A stretch of 54,040 bases of DNA from an uncultured Cytophagaceae bacterium (GTDB taxonomy: Bacteria > Bacteroidota > Bacteroidia > Cytophagales > Spirosomataceae), in assembly GCA_903907745.1 (NCBI GenBank), contig CAIVPF010000061.1:1-54040 (forward strand). Reading direction: 5' to 3'. The position numbers and the translations under genes are program-made. The notes under the pieces are model-generated. The model saw only the letters and a program-made list of their open reading frames with translations, did no database searches and was not told the DNA's origin. Every line of letters starts with the position of its first letter. The stretch's first letter is position 1. Positions 26,605-35,367 of the stretch are shown here, piece by piece.

Positions 26605-27799
26605 TCAATTTTAATCTTTTTTGATACGTCGCCAAATCCTTATCCCCACGGCCCGATAAATTAATCACCACCACCTCATCCGCCCCCGCACCTAATTTTC
26701 CCAAAACCGCAAATGCATGCGCAGATTCCAAAGCCGGAATGATCCCTTCCAATCTCGAACATTCTACCGCCCCTTCCAAAGCCTCCTCATCCGTAATATC
26801 ATAAAATTTCGCCCGACCCGATGTCGCCAAATGCGCGTGCATCGGCCCAATACCCGGATAATCCAATCCCGCCGAAATCGAATACGGTTCTATCACCTGA
26901 CCATCCTCCGTTTGCATCAACAAACTCTTACTTCCATGCAATACCCCCGGTTTCCCCAAAAATGTCGTCGCCGCCGAATGTCCCGTCGAAACACCCTGAC
27001 CCGCCGCCTCCGCCGCAATCAAAGCCGTCCGAGGTTCATCCAAATAATGATAAAAGGCCCCCGCCGCATTCGATCCACCTCCCACACATGCAATCACATA
27101 ATCCGGATAATCCCGACCCTCCTTTTCCATTAATTGCACTTTGATTTCCTCAGAAATCACCGATTGAAACTTCGCCACCATATCCGGATAAGGATGCGGC
27201 CCCACCACCGAACCGATGATGTAATGCGTATCCACCGGATGATTGATCCAATGCCGCATCGCCTCATTCGTCGCATCTTTTAAGGTCTGGGAACCCGATT
27301 TTGCCGCCACCACTTCGGCGCCCAACATCCGCATCCGCGCCACATTCGGCGCCTGACGCTCAATATCAATCGCCCCCATATACACAATACATTCCATGCC
27401 CATTAAGGCACAAACCGTTGCCGTAGCCACTCCATGCTGCCCCGCACCCGTTTCTGCCACAATTTTATGTTTCCCCAAACGCTTCGCGACCAAAATCTGA
27501 CCAATCGTATTGTTCACCTTGTGCGCACCCGTATGGCATAAATCCTCTCGCTTTAAATAAATATTCGTACCGTATTTGGCCGACAAACGCTCCGCCTTAA
27601 ACAAGGGCGTAGGCCGACCCACATAATCCTTCAGCAAAGCATGAAATTCTGCCTGAAACGCAGGATCCGACATAATTTTCAAATAATTTTGCCGCAATTC
27701 CTCTACATTCGGGTACAACATCTCCGGAATAAATGCCCCTCCAAAATCCCCATAATAACCCTCCTCATTCACATGAAACGATAATGACTCCTGTATCAT
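26597..27799 (-). CDS. trpB: Tryptophan synthase beta subunit
   Basis: A 400-residue PLP enzyme (TrpB1 type) that joins indole and serine to make tryptophan. The PLP lysine is in the signature [15 protein letters not shown], the phosphate-binding glycine loop is [10 protein letters not shown], and the catalytic-loop ETGAGQHG is present. Start and length are standard. It overlaps trpF by 4 bp and trpA by 8 bp, consistent with coupled synthesis of the two subunits. Confidence 0.98.
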   Translation of the reverse strand: MIQESLSFHVNEEGYYGDFGGAFIPEMLYPNVEELRQNYLKIMSDPAFQAEFHALLKDYVGRPTPLFKAERLSAKYGTNIYLKREDLCHTGAHKVNNTIGQILVAKRLGKHKIVAETGAGQHGVATATVCALMGMECIVYMGAIDIERQAPNVARMRMLGAEVVAAKSGSQTLKDATNEAMRHWINHPVDTHYIIGSVVGPHPYPDMVAKFQSVISEEIKVQLMEKEGRDYPDYVIACVGGGSNAAGAFYHYLDEPRTALIAAEAAGQGVSTGHSAATTFLGKPGVLHGSKSLLMQTEDGQVIEPYSISAGLDYPGIGPMHAHLATSGRAKFYDITDEEALEGAVECSRLEGIIPALESAHAFAVLGKLGAGADEVVVINLSGRGDKDLATYQKRLKLND

Positions 27800-28410
27800 A
27801 ATGCTATTTTTTTTGCAATGTCCTTTATTTTTTCCAAATCCTTAAGCCCCGGCTGAATCTCCAAACGACTATTAAAATCCAAACCCGCCAACGGGCATTT
27901 TGTTCTCAATTCCATCGCCTCCACCATATTTTCCCCCGAAATACCCCCCGCTAAAAAAAACGGAACCTTCGACGAATAAGCCTTTAAAATCGACCAATCA
28001 AATCGTTCCCCCGTTCCACCTACTTGTGAGCCCTTTTTCGTATCCAATAAATAATAATCAGGCGCCCCTTGTAAGGCCAACAAATCCCCTTCCTCCGCCA
28101 CCGACACCGCTTTAATCACACCCAGACCAGCCCTTTTCAAAGCCTCTATAGCTGAATCACCCTCCTCCCCATGTAATTGAACCCACCTAAATCCAGCATG
28201 TTCAGCCATCGCGATAATCCGCTCCACCGTTTCATTCACAAAAACCCCAACCGCCTGCGTCGCTCCTAACAAATCCACCGGAATGACAAAATCCTTTCCC
28301 ACATAACGCGGCGATTTTTCCACAAAAATAAAACCCATAAAATCAGGCTTGCATGCCGCCACCGCCGCTATATTCGCTCGCTCCCGCATGCCACAAACCT
28401 TCCATTTCAT
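27796..28410 (-). CDS. trpF: Phosphoribosylanthranilate isomerase
   Basis: A 204-residue TIM-barrel isomerase converting phosphoribosylanthranilate to CdRP. The general-base Cys is in [14 protein letters not shown] and the catalytic Asp in [28 protein letters not shown] forms the phosphate site. It is a separate gene, not fused to trpC. It is 4 bp from trpC and overlaps trpB by 4 bp. Confidence 0.96.
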   Translation of the reverse strand: MKWKVCGMRERANIAAVAACKPDFMGFIFVEKSPRYVGKDFVIPVDLLGATQAVGVFVNETVERIIAMAEHAGFRWVQLHGEEGDSAIEALKRAGLGVIKAVSVAEEGDLLALQGAPDYYLLDTKKGSQVGGTGERFDWSILKAYSSKVPFFLAGGISGENMVEAMELRTKCPLAGLDFNSRLEIQPGLKDLEKIKDIAKKIAL

Positions 28411-28414
28411 CCGC

Positions 28415-29200
28415 CTATTGATTTAAAAATGAGGTCAGAGCCCTCCCAGGATCCTCCGTTTTCATAAAACTCTCCCCAATCAAAAATCCCCGGTAGCCAT
28501 AGGATTTCAAATCCTTAATCACCTCCGGCCCCGAAATACAACTCTCTGAAACCTTCACAAATCGAGCAGGGATCTTTTCCGACAATCGCTTCGACGCCTC
28601 CACATTTTGCTCCGAAAAATTCTTCAAATTCCGATTATTCACCCCCACCACCGATATATAATCCCCCAAACTACGTTCCAACTCCTCCTCATCATGCACC
28701 TCCAACAAGGTCTCCATCCCCAAACTCCGCGCCAAAGTCCCCAACACCTCTATCTCCCTCGGACTCAAAGCCGCCGCAATCAACAAAATCACATCCGCCC
28801 CCATCGACTTCGCCTCCACAACCTGGTATTCATCCACCATAAAATCCTTACGCAACATCGGCGTATTCGGATTCGTCCGACGTGCCAAGTCAAAATCAGC
28901 CGCCGTTCCCCCAAAATACACTTCATCCGTCAGCACCGACAAACAAGCCGCACCCGCCACCACATAGCCCCTCGTCACTTCATCCACCCCCAAACGATCA
29001 TTAATGACCCCCTTCGAAGGCGATTTACGCTTAAATTCAGCAATGATGCCAGTAGAAGCCGGCTGCACCAAAGACATCGTCAGCGCATGACATGTCCGCG
29101 CAAAATATCCCAACTTCTCTAAGGCCCCCATCGACACCTTTTCCTTCGCCTTCGCTACCTCCAAACGCTTCGTCGCTACAATTTGTTCTAATATATTCAT
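28415..29200 (-). CDS. trpC: Indole-3-glycerol phosphate synthase
   Basis: A 261-residue TIM-barrel enzyme closing the indole ring. The catalytic lysines are in IAEFKRKSPSKG and MLRKDFMVDEYQV, with VGVNNRNLKNF and SESCISGPE toward the C-terminus. It starts with MNILEQIVATKRLEVAKAK, the usual N-terminal extension of the family. It is the fourth gene of the operon, 21 bp after trpD. Confidence 0.97.
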   Translation of the reverse strand: MNILEQIVATKRLEVAKAKEKVSMGALEKLGYFARTCHALTMSLVQPASTGIIAEFKRKSPSKGVINDRLGVDEVTRGYVVAGAACLSVLTDEVYFGGTAADFDLARRTNPNTPMLRKDFMVDEYQVVEAKSMGADVILLIAAALSPREIEVLGTLARSLGMETLLEVHDEEELERSLGDYISVVGVNNRNLKNFSEQNVEASKRLSEKIPARFVKVSESCISGPEVIKDLKSYGYRGFLIGESFMKTEDPGRALTSFLNQ

Positions 29201-29221
29201 CTTATTTATGGCCTATTCCCC

Positions 29222-30211
29222 TTAATCCATAATGAACTTTTTGAAGGATTGGAATGCTTTTCCACTTTCCAAACTTTCTTTGGCCATCAAAATACCATCC
29301 GCCAAATTAGGCGCCTTTTCAGCGACCCAAAGTGCAGCTCCCGCATTTGCTAACACAGCTTGTGTTTGCGCGGGAGTTCCCTCCCTTTGCAAAATTTTAT
29401 ACATAATATCTGCCGATTGCGCCACAGTTTCCCCTCCGGAAAGTTCTGCCTGCGCAAAGGTATCAAAACCAATATCTGAGGGTTGATACGTTTTCAAGCC
29501 CCCCCTCGTCGAAATATCAAAGGGCGATGTCAACGAAATCTCATCGTAGCCATCCGCCGCATAGACAATCCCAAATTTCTTTTCGCTAGCCTCAAAAAAT
29601 CCACGGTATAAATCAAACACCTCCTTCGAATACACACCGGTCAATTGCTTCGTCACCTTCGCTGGGTTCAACAAAGGCCCCAACAAATTAAAAAAGGTCT
29701 TCATCCCCAATTCCTTCCGAATCGGTCCCACAAATCGCATTGCCGGATGAAACAAAGGCGCATGCAAGAAACAAATTCCTGCCGTCTCCATTTTCCGCCG
29801 AAGCACCTTCGGATCACTCGTAAACTTTAAACCCAAAAACTCCAATACCGTCGACGAGCCCACCGAGGAAGAAACCCCGTGATTACCATGCTTGGCCACT
29901 TTTTGACCCGCACCCACGATCACAAAAGACGATGTCGTACTAATGTTAAACGTATCCTTTCCATCCCCACCCGTGCCACACACATCCATTGCCTCAAATT
30001 CCGATAAATCCAAAGTCACCGCCAATTCCAACATCGCATCCACAAATCCAGTCAATTCCTGAACTTGAATCGGATGGTACCAATACGACGTTAAAAAAGC
30101 AGCAATTTGACTTGGATTTACTTCACCCCGCCCAATATTCAACATCACCTCTTTCGCCTTTTCAGAAGACAAAGCTTCCCCTTGCACTCTATTTTGTATA
30201 ATCGATTTCAT
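29222..30211 (-). CDS. trpD: Anthranilate phosphoribosyltransferase
   Basis: A 329-residue class IV phosphoribosyltransferase that transfers PRPP to anthranilate. The PRPP motif DVCGTGGDGKDTFNIST, the KHGNHGVSS segment and the anthranilate-site residues in NLLGPLLNPA are all present. It is not fused to trpG. It follows trpG by a 1-bp gap. Confidence 0.97.
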   Translation of the reverse strand: MKSIIQNRVQGEALSSEKAKEVMLNIGRGEVNPSQIAAFLTSYWYHPIQVQELTGFVDAMLELAVTLDLSEFEAMDVCGTGGDGKDTFNISTTSSFVIVGAGQKVAKHGNHGVSSSVGSSTVLEFLGLKFTSDPKVLRRKMETAGICFLHAPLFHPAMRFVGPIRKELGMKTFFNLLGPLLNPAKVTKQLTGVYSKEVFDLYRGFFEASEKKFGIVYAADGYDEISLTSPFDISTRGGLKTYQPSDIGFDTFAQAELSGGETVAQSADIMYKILQREGTPAQTQAVLANAGAALWVAEKAPNLADGILMAKESLESGKAFQSFKKFIMD

Positions 30212-30212
30212 C

Positions 30213-30782
30213 TTATTTCATCCAATTTTTAATCATTTGTAATCCATGCTCCGTCAAATAAGCCTCCGGGTGAAACTGCACCCCACGCACATCATACTTC
30301 GAATGGGCCTCCGCCAACACATTTCCGCCCGCATCCTCCGCCGTCACCTTTAATTCCAATGGCATCGTATCCGGCAAAACCGTCCACGAATGATAGCGAC
30401 ACACATCAAATCGAGAGGGAATATCCAAAAATAATTTCTCCTGCGGATCTTTGACGATACATTCCGTCGTCACGCCATGTAGCACTTCGCCCATGTTTTG
30501 CAGCGTCGAACCAAAAGCCTCCGCAATCGCCTGATGCCCTAAACAAACACCCAAAATCTTTTTACTCGTCTTATATTCCTTCAATAAATCCATCATAATC
30601 CCCGCCTCCGAAGGAATTCCAGGACCCGGCGAAAGCAAAATTTGATCATACGCATTCACCTCTTCCAACCTAATTTTATCATTGCGAAAGACGTCTACGT
30701 TGGCACCTAACTCTTTCAAGAGGTACACCAAATTGTACACAAACGAATCATAATTATCAATCACTAATACTTTCATGGCCAT
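30213..30782 (-). CDS. trpG: Anthranilate synthase glutamine amidotransferase component
   Basis: A 189-residue class I glutamine amidotransferase that feeds ammonia to TrpE. The nucleophile motif GVCLGHQAIAEAFG, the LSPGPGIPSEAG oxyanion strand and the His-Glu pair in GVQFHPEAYLTEHG are intact. The start may be this ATG or the one two codons later (MKVLVIDNYDSFVYN). It abuts trpE without a gap. It might also serve folate synthesis as PabA, as in some bacteria. Confidence 0.97.
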   Translation of the reverse strand: MAMKVLVIDNYDSFVYNLVYLLKELGANVDVFRNDKIRLEEVNAYDQILLSPGPGIPSEAGIMMDLLKEYKTSKKILGVCLGHQAIAEAFGSTLQNMGEVLHGVTTECIVKDPQEKLFLDIPSRFDVCRYHSWTVLPDTMPLELKVTAEDAGGNVLAEAHSKYDVRGVQFHPEAYLTEHGLQMIKNWMK

Positions 30783-32201
30783 TTATCCTAAGGTTTCTGC
30801 AACGTCTAAGGCACGTCGCAATGCCGCCAATTTATTATGTATTTCCTGCATTTCGCTCGCCACCACCGACTTCGCTACCACGCCCATACCCGCCTGTAAA
30901 AACAAAGTATTCCCCTTACTCAAAAAGGTACGAATCGCAATCGCATGGTTGAAATTTCCCGCGAAATCCATGAAGCCAATCGCCCCACCATATATCGCCC
31001 GGTTCGACGGTTCCAAGCGATTAATGATCGTCATCGCATTGTGCTTCGGCGCACCACTCAAAGTCCCCGCCGGAAATGTATCCGCCACCATTTGCAAAGG
31101 ATTCACACCCGCCTGCAAACGACCCGTCACCTTGGAAACCAAGTGTATCACGTGAGAGAAAAATTGAACTTCTTTGAACGTCTCCACATGCACCTCATCC
31201 GCACTGCGGCTCAAATCATTCCGCGCTAAATCCACCAACATCACATGCTCCGCCGATTCCTTCGGATCCGCAATCAAAGCCTTCGCTAATTCTGCATCCC
31301 GCGCATCATCGCCCGAGCGACGAAAAGTCCCCGCAATCGGGTGAATTTCCGCCACGTCCCCCTCAATCTTAATTTGCTTCTCCGGGGAAGCCCCGAAAAT
31401 CCGGTAATCCTCATAATCAAAATAGAACAAATACGGCGAAGGATTCACCGAACGCAAGGCCCGATACACCTGAAAATCATCCCCTTGAAAGGATTGGCTA
31501 AATCGGCGCGAAGGTACTATTTGGAACACATCCCCTCGCAAACAATGCTTGATACACGTTTCCACAATCGCCTTGGTTTCATCCTCCGTCAAATTACTCG
31601 TCTCTTCACCCACTCGGGAAAAGGCCGCCAGATCCACCGAAGGTTTTTGTAAAATCGTATTCGCTACATCCAACAAAGGCGAAGAATCATCGTAACTATG
31701 CGCGTACCAGGTCAACTGATTATTAAAATGATTCAAAGCCACCACATAGCGGTACACATAGTAACGAATGGATGGAATCTCCGTTTCAGGACTTTTCGCT
31801 TGGATATCGATGTCCTCAAAATACTGGACGGCATCGTAAGAAATATGTCCAAATAGGCCATTGGCCATCGGCGAATCTCCCTTTTCTTTGGTATATGAAA
31901 AGCGATCTGAAAAGTTTTTTAAGGCCTTAACCGCCTCTTTTTTATGAACTAAGGTAAAAGATTCCACATGCCCATCCGGAAAGGTCTGGGTAACAATGGA
32001 ATCATTCAGCACAAAACTCGCCACGGGATCGAAGGCCATGTGGGAGAAACCGTGCTCTCGGCCATGGTAATCCGCCGATTCCAAAATCACGGAGTTTTTA
32101 TAGGCGGAGCGAATCTTTAAGAAAATCCCGATCGGCGTCAGCGTATCCGCCAACATCATTTTTCGAGAAGTCTGAACCAGTATTTTTTGCGTCGTAGACA
32201 T
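30783..32201 (-). CDS. trpE: Anthranilate synthase component I
   Basis: A 472-residue chorismate-using enzyme that starts the pathway. The start is set at MSTTQKILVQTS; the longer frame upstream runs through the leader terminator hairpin. The tryptophan feedback motif is visible as VILESADYH, and the catalytic half has IVPSRRFSQ, IFGASPEKQIKI, HPIAGTFRRSGDD, LVDLARNDLSR and FPAGTLSGAPKHNAM. It is the first gene of trpEGDCFBA, led by a probable attenuator. Control therefore seems to be both by feedback and by transcription attenuation. Confidence 0.96.
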   Translation of the reverse strand: MSTTQKILVQTSRKMMLADTLTPIGIFLKIRSAYKNSVILESADYHGREHGFSHMAFDPVASFVLNDSIVTQTFPDGHVESFTLVHKKEAVKALKNFSDRFSYTKEKGDSPMANGLFGHISYDAVQYFEDIDIQAKSPETEIPSIRYYVYRYVVALNHFNNQLTWYAHSYDDSSPLLDVANTILQKPSVDLAAFSRVGEETSNLTEDETKAIVETCIKHCLRGDVFQIVPSRRFSQSFQGDDFQVYRALRSVNPSPYLFYFDYEDYRIFGASPEKQIKIEGDVAEIHPIAGTFRRSGDDARDAELAKALIADPKESAEHVMLVDLARNDLSRSADEVHVETFKEVQFFSHVIHLVSKVTGRLQAGVNPLQMVADTFPAGTLSGAPKHNAMTIINRLEPSNRAIYGGAIGFMDFAGNFNHAIAIRTFLSKGNTLFLQAGMGVVAKSVVASEMQEIHNKLAALRRALDVAETLG

Positions 32202-32227
32202 GTTTTTCAAAGGATAACAAAGGTAAT

Positions 32228-32259
32228 AAAAAAGGCTTACTGATGAACAGCAAGCCTTT
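32228..32259 (-). terminator. trp leader terminator (attenuator hairpin 3:4)
   Basis: On the minus strand AAAGGCTT (32259-32252) pairs with AAGCCTTT (32238-32231), with an inner CTG/CAG stem. The 3' arm runs into six T (32233-32228). It lies 27 bp before the trpE start and 45 bp after the leader peptide stop, which is the expected place for an attenuator rather than a gene-end terminator. Confidence 0.85.
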
Positions 32260-32312
32260 GTAAAACATATCATGTACACACAGCAAAACTGTTCAAGGAT
32301 GCATTACCCTTG
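32244..32312 (-). promoter_or_regulatory. trp attenuator: alternative 1:2 and 2:3 pairings
   Basis: On the minus strand CAAGG (32312-32308), which includes the codon after Trp, pairs with CCTTG (32298-32294): hairpin 1:2. TGAACAG (32295-32289) is a perfect complement of CTGTTCA (32250-32244), which forms the inner stem and loop of the terminator: pairing 2:3. The two pairings share bases 32294-32295 and exclude each other. A ribosome stalled at the Trp codon would cover arm 1, free arm 2 and break the terminator. The logic is that of classic ribosome-mediated attenuation; it is read from sequence only. Confidence 0.65.
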
Positions 32313-32345
32313 CCAACCGTTTTGTTTGTATGCTGCTTTTGTCAT
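32304..32345 (-). CDS. trpL: trp leader peptide
   Basis: A 13-codon reading frame MTKAAYKQNGWQG with ATG at 32345 and TAA at 32306-32304. It starts about 10-12 bases after the predicted transcript start. It has one Trp codon, third from the end, directly in front of the 5' arm of hairpin 1:2. This position, the promoter before it and the terminator after it fit a tryptophan-sensing leader peptide. A single Trp codon is fewer than in the enterobacterial leader. Confidence 0.7.
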   Translation of the reverse strand: MTKAAYKQNGWQG

Positions 32346-32361
32346 TTTGTTTAATTTGCTA

Positions 32362-32391
32362 CAAATGTAAAATGAAATCTTTTAAATCAAA
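32362..32391 (-). promoter_or_regulatory. Promoter of the trp operon
   Basis: On the minus strand TTTG (32391-32388), an 18-bp spacer and TACATTTG (32369-32362) fit the Bacteroidota consensus at all fixed positions. It lies at the end of the VOC gene (stop at 32395), 16 bp before the leader peptide ATG. Confidence 0.78.
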
Positions 32392-32394
32392 ATT

Positions 32395-32790
32395 TTAACC
32401 TATCAAATCCCACAAATTTCCATATAAATCCGCGAAAACCAACACCTTACCATATTCCTCCTCCGACGGTCCGCGCACAATTTCAATCCCCTGTTCCACT
32501 AAATTTAGATGCTCTTTCTCAAAATCATCCGTATGCAAAAACAAGAAAACCCGACCACCGGTTTGATTTCCCACGCGTGATTTTTGTTCCTCCGTCGCGG
32601 CTTTCGCCAGCAATAATTGGCAAGAACCTTCGCCCTTCGGCTGGACTAATACCCAGCGCTTCACCTCACTCAACACCGTATCCTCCACCAATCGAAAACC
32701 CAATTTTTGCGTATACCAAGCAATCGCCTCGTCATAATCCGCTACGACAACGGCCACATGCATCATGCGAGGAAAAGGACTAGCGCTCAT
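32395..32790 (-). CDS. VOC (glyoxalase/bleomycin-resistance fold) family protein
   Basis: A 131-residue single-module VOC protein. The start is set at ATG 32790 (MSASPFPRMMHVAVVV), because the four-codon longer frame begins with TTG; the ATG at MMHVAV is also possible. The two beta-alpha-beta-beta-beta repeats are visible (HVAVVVADYDEAIAWYTQKLGF and FLHTDDFEKEHLNLVEQGIEI), with probable metal ligands His and Glu and the end VFADLYGNLWDLIG. Members include lyases, dioxygenases and resistance proteins; substrate unknown. It overlaps purB by 11 bp and is probably co-transcribed with it. Confidence 0.85.
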   Translation of the reverse strand: MSASPFPRMMHVAVVVADYDEAIAWYTQKLGFRLVEDTVLSEVKRWVLVQPKGEGSCQLLLAKAATEEQKSRVGNQTGGRVFLFLHTDDFEKEHLNLVEQGIEIVRGPSEEEYGKVLVFADLYGNLWDLIG

Positions 32791-34144
32791 CCCGACCCAC
32801 AAAATTAAATGGACTAATCAATTTTAATTCCGCTTTGATGGCATCATTCACCGCCAGGCCCTCGATAAAACGATGAAACACCGCTTGGTCGATCTTCCCA
32901 TGGTGGCGCGTCAACTCCTTCAAGGCCTCATAAGGCTTCGTATAGGCCTCCCGACGCAAGACCGTTTGTATCGCCTCCGCGATCACGACCCAATTATCTT
33001 CTAAATCTTGTTCAATTTTACTGGCGTTCAATTCCAATTTCCCCAGACCCCGCATTAAAGAATTCAAAGAAATCAAGGTATGGGCCAAAGGCATCCCCAC
33101 ATTACGTAAGACGGTCGAATCTGTTAAATCCCGCTGCAAACGAGAAATCGGTAATTTGCCTGATAAAAATTCTAGACCCGCATTCGCATAAGCGAAATTC
33201 CCCTCCGAATTCTCGAAATCAATCGGATTTACCTTATGTGGCATGGCCGAGGAACCGATTTCTCCCGCTTTAATCTTCTGTTTAAAATAACCCATTGAGA
33301 TGTATTGCCACATGTCTCGGGACAAGTCGATCAGAATCGTATTTAATCGCTTCAATCCATCAAAATAAGCCGCTAAATTATCGTAATGCTCGATTTGCGT
33401 TGTATACCGACTGCGTTTAATACCTAAAGATTCATGTAGATTTTGGGCGAAACTAGGCCAATCGACCCCGGGAAATGCGACATGATGGGCATTGAAATTA
33501 CCCGTTGCACCCCCAAATTTTCCGCTAAAAGGCACTTGGGCTAATAGGTCCAATTGACGCGCCAAACGTTCGACAAAAACTTGTATTTCCTTGCCTAAAC
33601 GGGTGGGCGAAGCCGGTTGGCCATGGGTATGCGCTAACAAAGGTATCGCCTTCCACTCTTCCGCATACTCGGCTAATTGCGCTGAAACGGCCTGATAGGC
33701 AGGCAACATCAGTGCTACATGCGCCTCCGCAATGGACATGGGAATGGCCGTATTATTAATATCTTGGGAGGTAAGTCCGAAGTGAATAAACTCGACAAAA
33801 GGGGCCATGCCGCCATATTTGGCAGATAAGCCCAACATTTTTTCTTTGATAAAATATTCCACGGCTTTCACGTCGTGGTTGGTCACTTTCTCGGTATCCT
33901 TAATCCATTGCGCATCTGCCTCACTGAAATGAAGGTACATGTGCCTCAAATCAGCAAAGGCGGCTTTGGGGAAATTAGCCAAAGGAGCCAGCGGAATTTC
34001 ACATAGTGCTATAAAATATTCGATTTCAACCCGAACTCGGTATTGTATCAATCCGAATTCTGAAAAGTAAGGGGCGAGGGCTTCCGTTTGTTTACGATAG
34101 CGACCGTCCACGGGAGAGATTGCACTTAATACATTTAATTCCAT
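32780..34144 (-). CDS. purB: Adenylosuccinate lyase
   Basis: A 454-residue enzyme of the fumarase/aspartase superfamily that acts twice in purine synthesis, releasing fumarate from SAICAR and from adenylosuccinate. The signature loop GSSAMPHKVNPIDFENSEGN (near 294-313) holds the catalytic Ser. The catalytic His is in LLAHTHGQPASPT, and the N-terminal DGRY motif (SPVDGRYRKQTEALAPYFSE) is present. It is the longer bacterial form of normal size. It is followed by the overlapping VOC gene. Confidence 0.97.
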   Translation of the reverse strand: MELNVLSAISPVDGRYRKQTEALAPYFSEFGLIQYRVRVEIEYFIALCEIPLAPLANFPKAAFADLRHMYLHFSEADAQWIKDTEKVTNHDVKAVEYFIKEKMLGLSAKYGGMAPFVEFIHFGLTSQDINNTAIPMSIAEAHVALMLPAYQAVSAQLAEYAEEWKAIPLLAHTHGQPASPTRLGKEIQVFVERLARQLDLLAQVPFSGKFGGATGNFNAHHVAFPGVDWPSFAQNLHESLGIKRSRYTTQIEHYDNLAAYFDGLKRLNTILIDLSRDMWQYISMGYFKQKIKAGEIGSSAMPHKVNPIDFENSEGNFAYANAGLEFLSGKLPISRLQRDLTDSTVLRNVGMPLAHTLISLNSLMRGLGKLELNASKIEQDLEDNWVVIAEAIQTVLRREAYTKPYEALKELTRHHGKIDQAVFHRFIEGLAVNDAIKAELKLISPFNFVGRDER

Positions 34145-34161
34145 GCGTCTATATCAAAAAG

Positions 34162-34169
34162 CAAAGGTA
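34162..34169 (-). promoter_or_regulatory. Candidate -7 box for purB
   Basis: The minus strand reads TACCTTTG, matching TAnnTTTG, 18 bp before the purB ATG, which implies a short leader. No TTG at the expected distance was found. Confidence 0.45.
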
Positions 34170-34233
34170 CAAAATTTGTATTTATTTAGGCGATTCATGA
34201 ATTTTTATTGAAATTCGTGCAAAATAAATTCCC

Positions 34234-35262
34234 ATGCTAAGTCCTCGTTATTTATCCATTGTGTTGGCCATAGTGATTGCAGGAGTGAGTACCGCGTTTA
34301 TTTCATTTTTACCGAATTCAGATTTCACGATCCTTTTTGTTTGCTTTATCAGTTGCCTTATTTTCGGATCGGTTTTGATCTATTTTGCTTTGGATTATTT
34401 GGTTTTCAAAGAGGTCAACCAATTGTATGACCGAATCAAACAAATCAAAAAAAAGAACTTCTCCGTGATTCCACGGAAACAATTGATTGAAAAGGAAAAC
34501 CCGATAGAATTGTTGAAACAGGAATTAAACATCTATGTAACCACCAAAGAGGACGAGTTGAAAGAGTTAAGACAAGCAGCCAAGTACCGTCAAGAATTTT
34601 TGGCCGATGTGTCACATGAATTAAAAACCCCCATTTTTGCGGCCCAAGGATTTGTTCATACGCTGCTCGACAACCCCGACGAAGAGATCGAAATTCGCAC
34701 CAAATTCCTCGAAAAAGCGGCTAAAAGTTTAGATGGATTAGACGAATTAGTCAAAGATTTATTGACCGTTTCTCAAATCGAAACCGGTGCGATAAAAATC
34801 GTGAAAAAGCCTTTGGATCTTCGGCCGGTGATTCTTGACATTTTCGAACAATTGGAAGCGAAGGCTAAAAAGAAAAATATCTCCCTTAAATTGACCGGAA
34901 AAGAAGGAGCTTTGACTGTGAATGCGGACCATCAGCGGATTGAACAGGTGCTAATTAATTTAATTGACAATGGCATTAAATATGGCAAGCAAGACGGAAA
35001 GGTAAATGTCCTTATGGAAGAGCGTAAAAAGAATTTCCAGATCATCGTTCGGGACAATGGCCCCGGAATTTCCAGCGAACATTTACCGCGCCTTTTTGAA
35101 CGTTTCTATCGCGTGGACAAAAGTAGGGCGAAACAAAGTGGGGGTTCCGGACTCGGGCTTTCTATTGTAAAGCACATCGTTAAGGCACATGGAAGCCAAA
35201 TTACCGTACTTTCCAAAATAGACAAGGGCACATCCTTTTCATTTAAATTGGAAAAAGCTTAG
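34234..35262 (+). CDS. Orphan membrane sensor histidine kinase (PhoR-like)
   Basis: A 342-residue kinase. Two N-terminal membrane helices (about 5-25 and 32-55) enclose almost no periplasmic loop, followed by a linker coiled coil (about 58-118). The phosphorylated His 128 is in FLADVSHELKTPIF. The ATPase domain has N-box NLIDNGIKYGK (near 242), G1 DNGPGIS and G2 GGSGLGLSIVKHI. It resembles PhoR in size and H-box. No response regulator is adjacent, so its partner is elsewhere. With so short a sensor loop it probably senses the membrane or a partner protein. Confidence 0.9.
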   Translation: MLSPRYLSIVLAIVIAGVSTAFISFLPNSDFTILFVCFISCLIFGSVLIYFALDYLVFKEVNQLYDRIKQIKKKNFSVIPRKQLIEKENPIELLKQELNIYVTTKEDELKELRQAAKYRQEFLADVSHELKTPIFAAQGFVHTLLDNPDEEIEIRTKFLEKAAKSLDGLDELVKDLLTVSQIETGAIKIVKKPLDLRPVILDIFEQLEAKAKKKNISLKLTGKEGALTVNADHQRIEQVLINLIDNGIKYGKQDGKVNVLMEERKKNFQIIVRDNGPGISSEHLPRLFERFYRVDKSRAKQSGGSGLGLSIVKHIVKAHGSQITVLSKIDKGTSFSFKLEKA

Positions 35263-35367
35263 GCAAAAATTCTCCTTTAAAAAGCTTGGTGGATTTAATC
35301 GAGCATGGAATAAATCAAAACAGTCCTTTGCATACCTGGGCTTGAAGTACAAAAAAATGCGAGAAAA

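Noticed and set aside
26717-29122. Long plus-strand frames opposite trpB and trpC
   Set aside because: They are Pro/Arg/His-rich shadows of well-conserved trp genes in C-rich antisense sequence.
32202-32279. 26-codon N-terminal extension of TrpE
   Set aside because: It runs through the leader terminator hairpin, and the sequence (MYMICFTKACC...) does not resemble TrpE.
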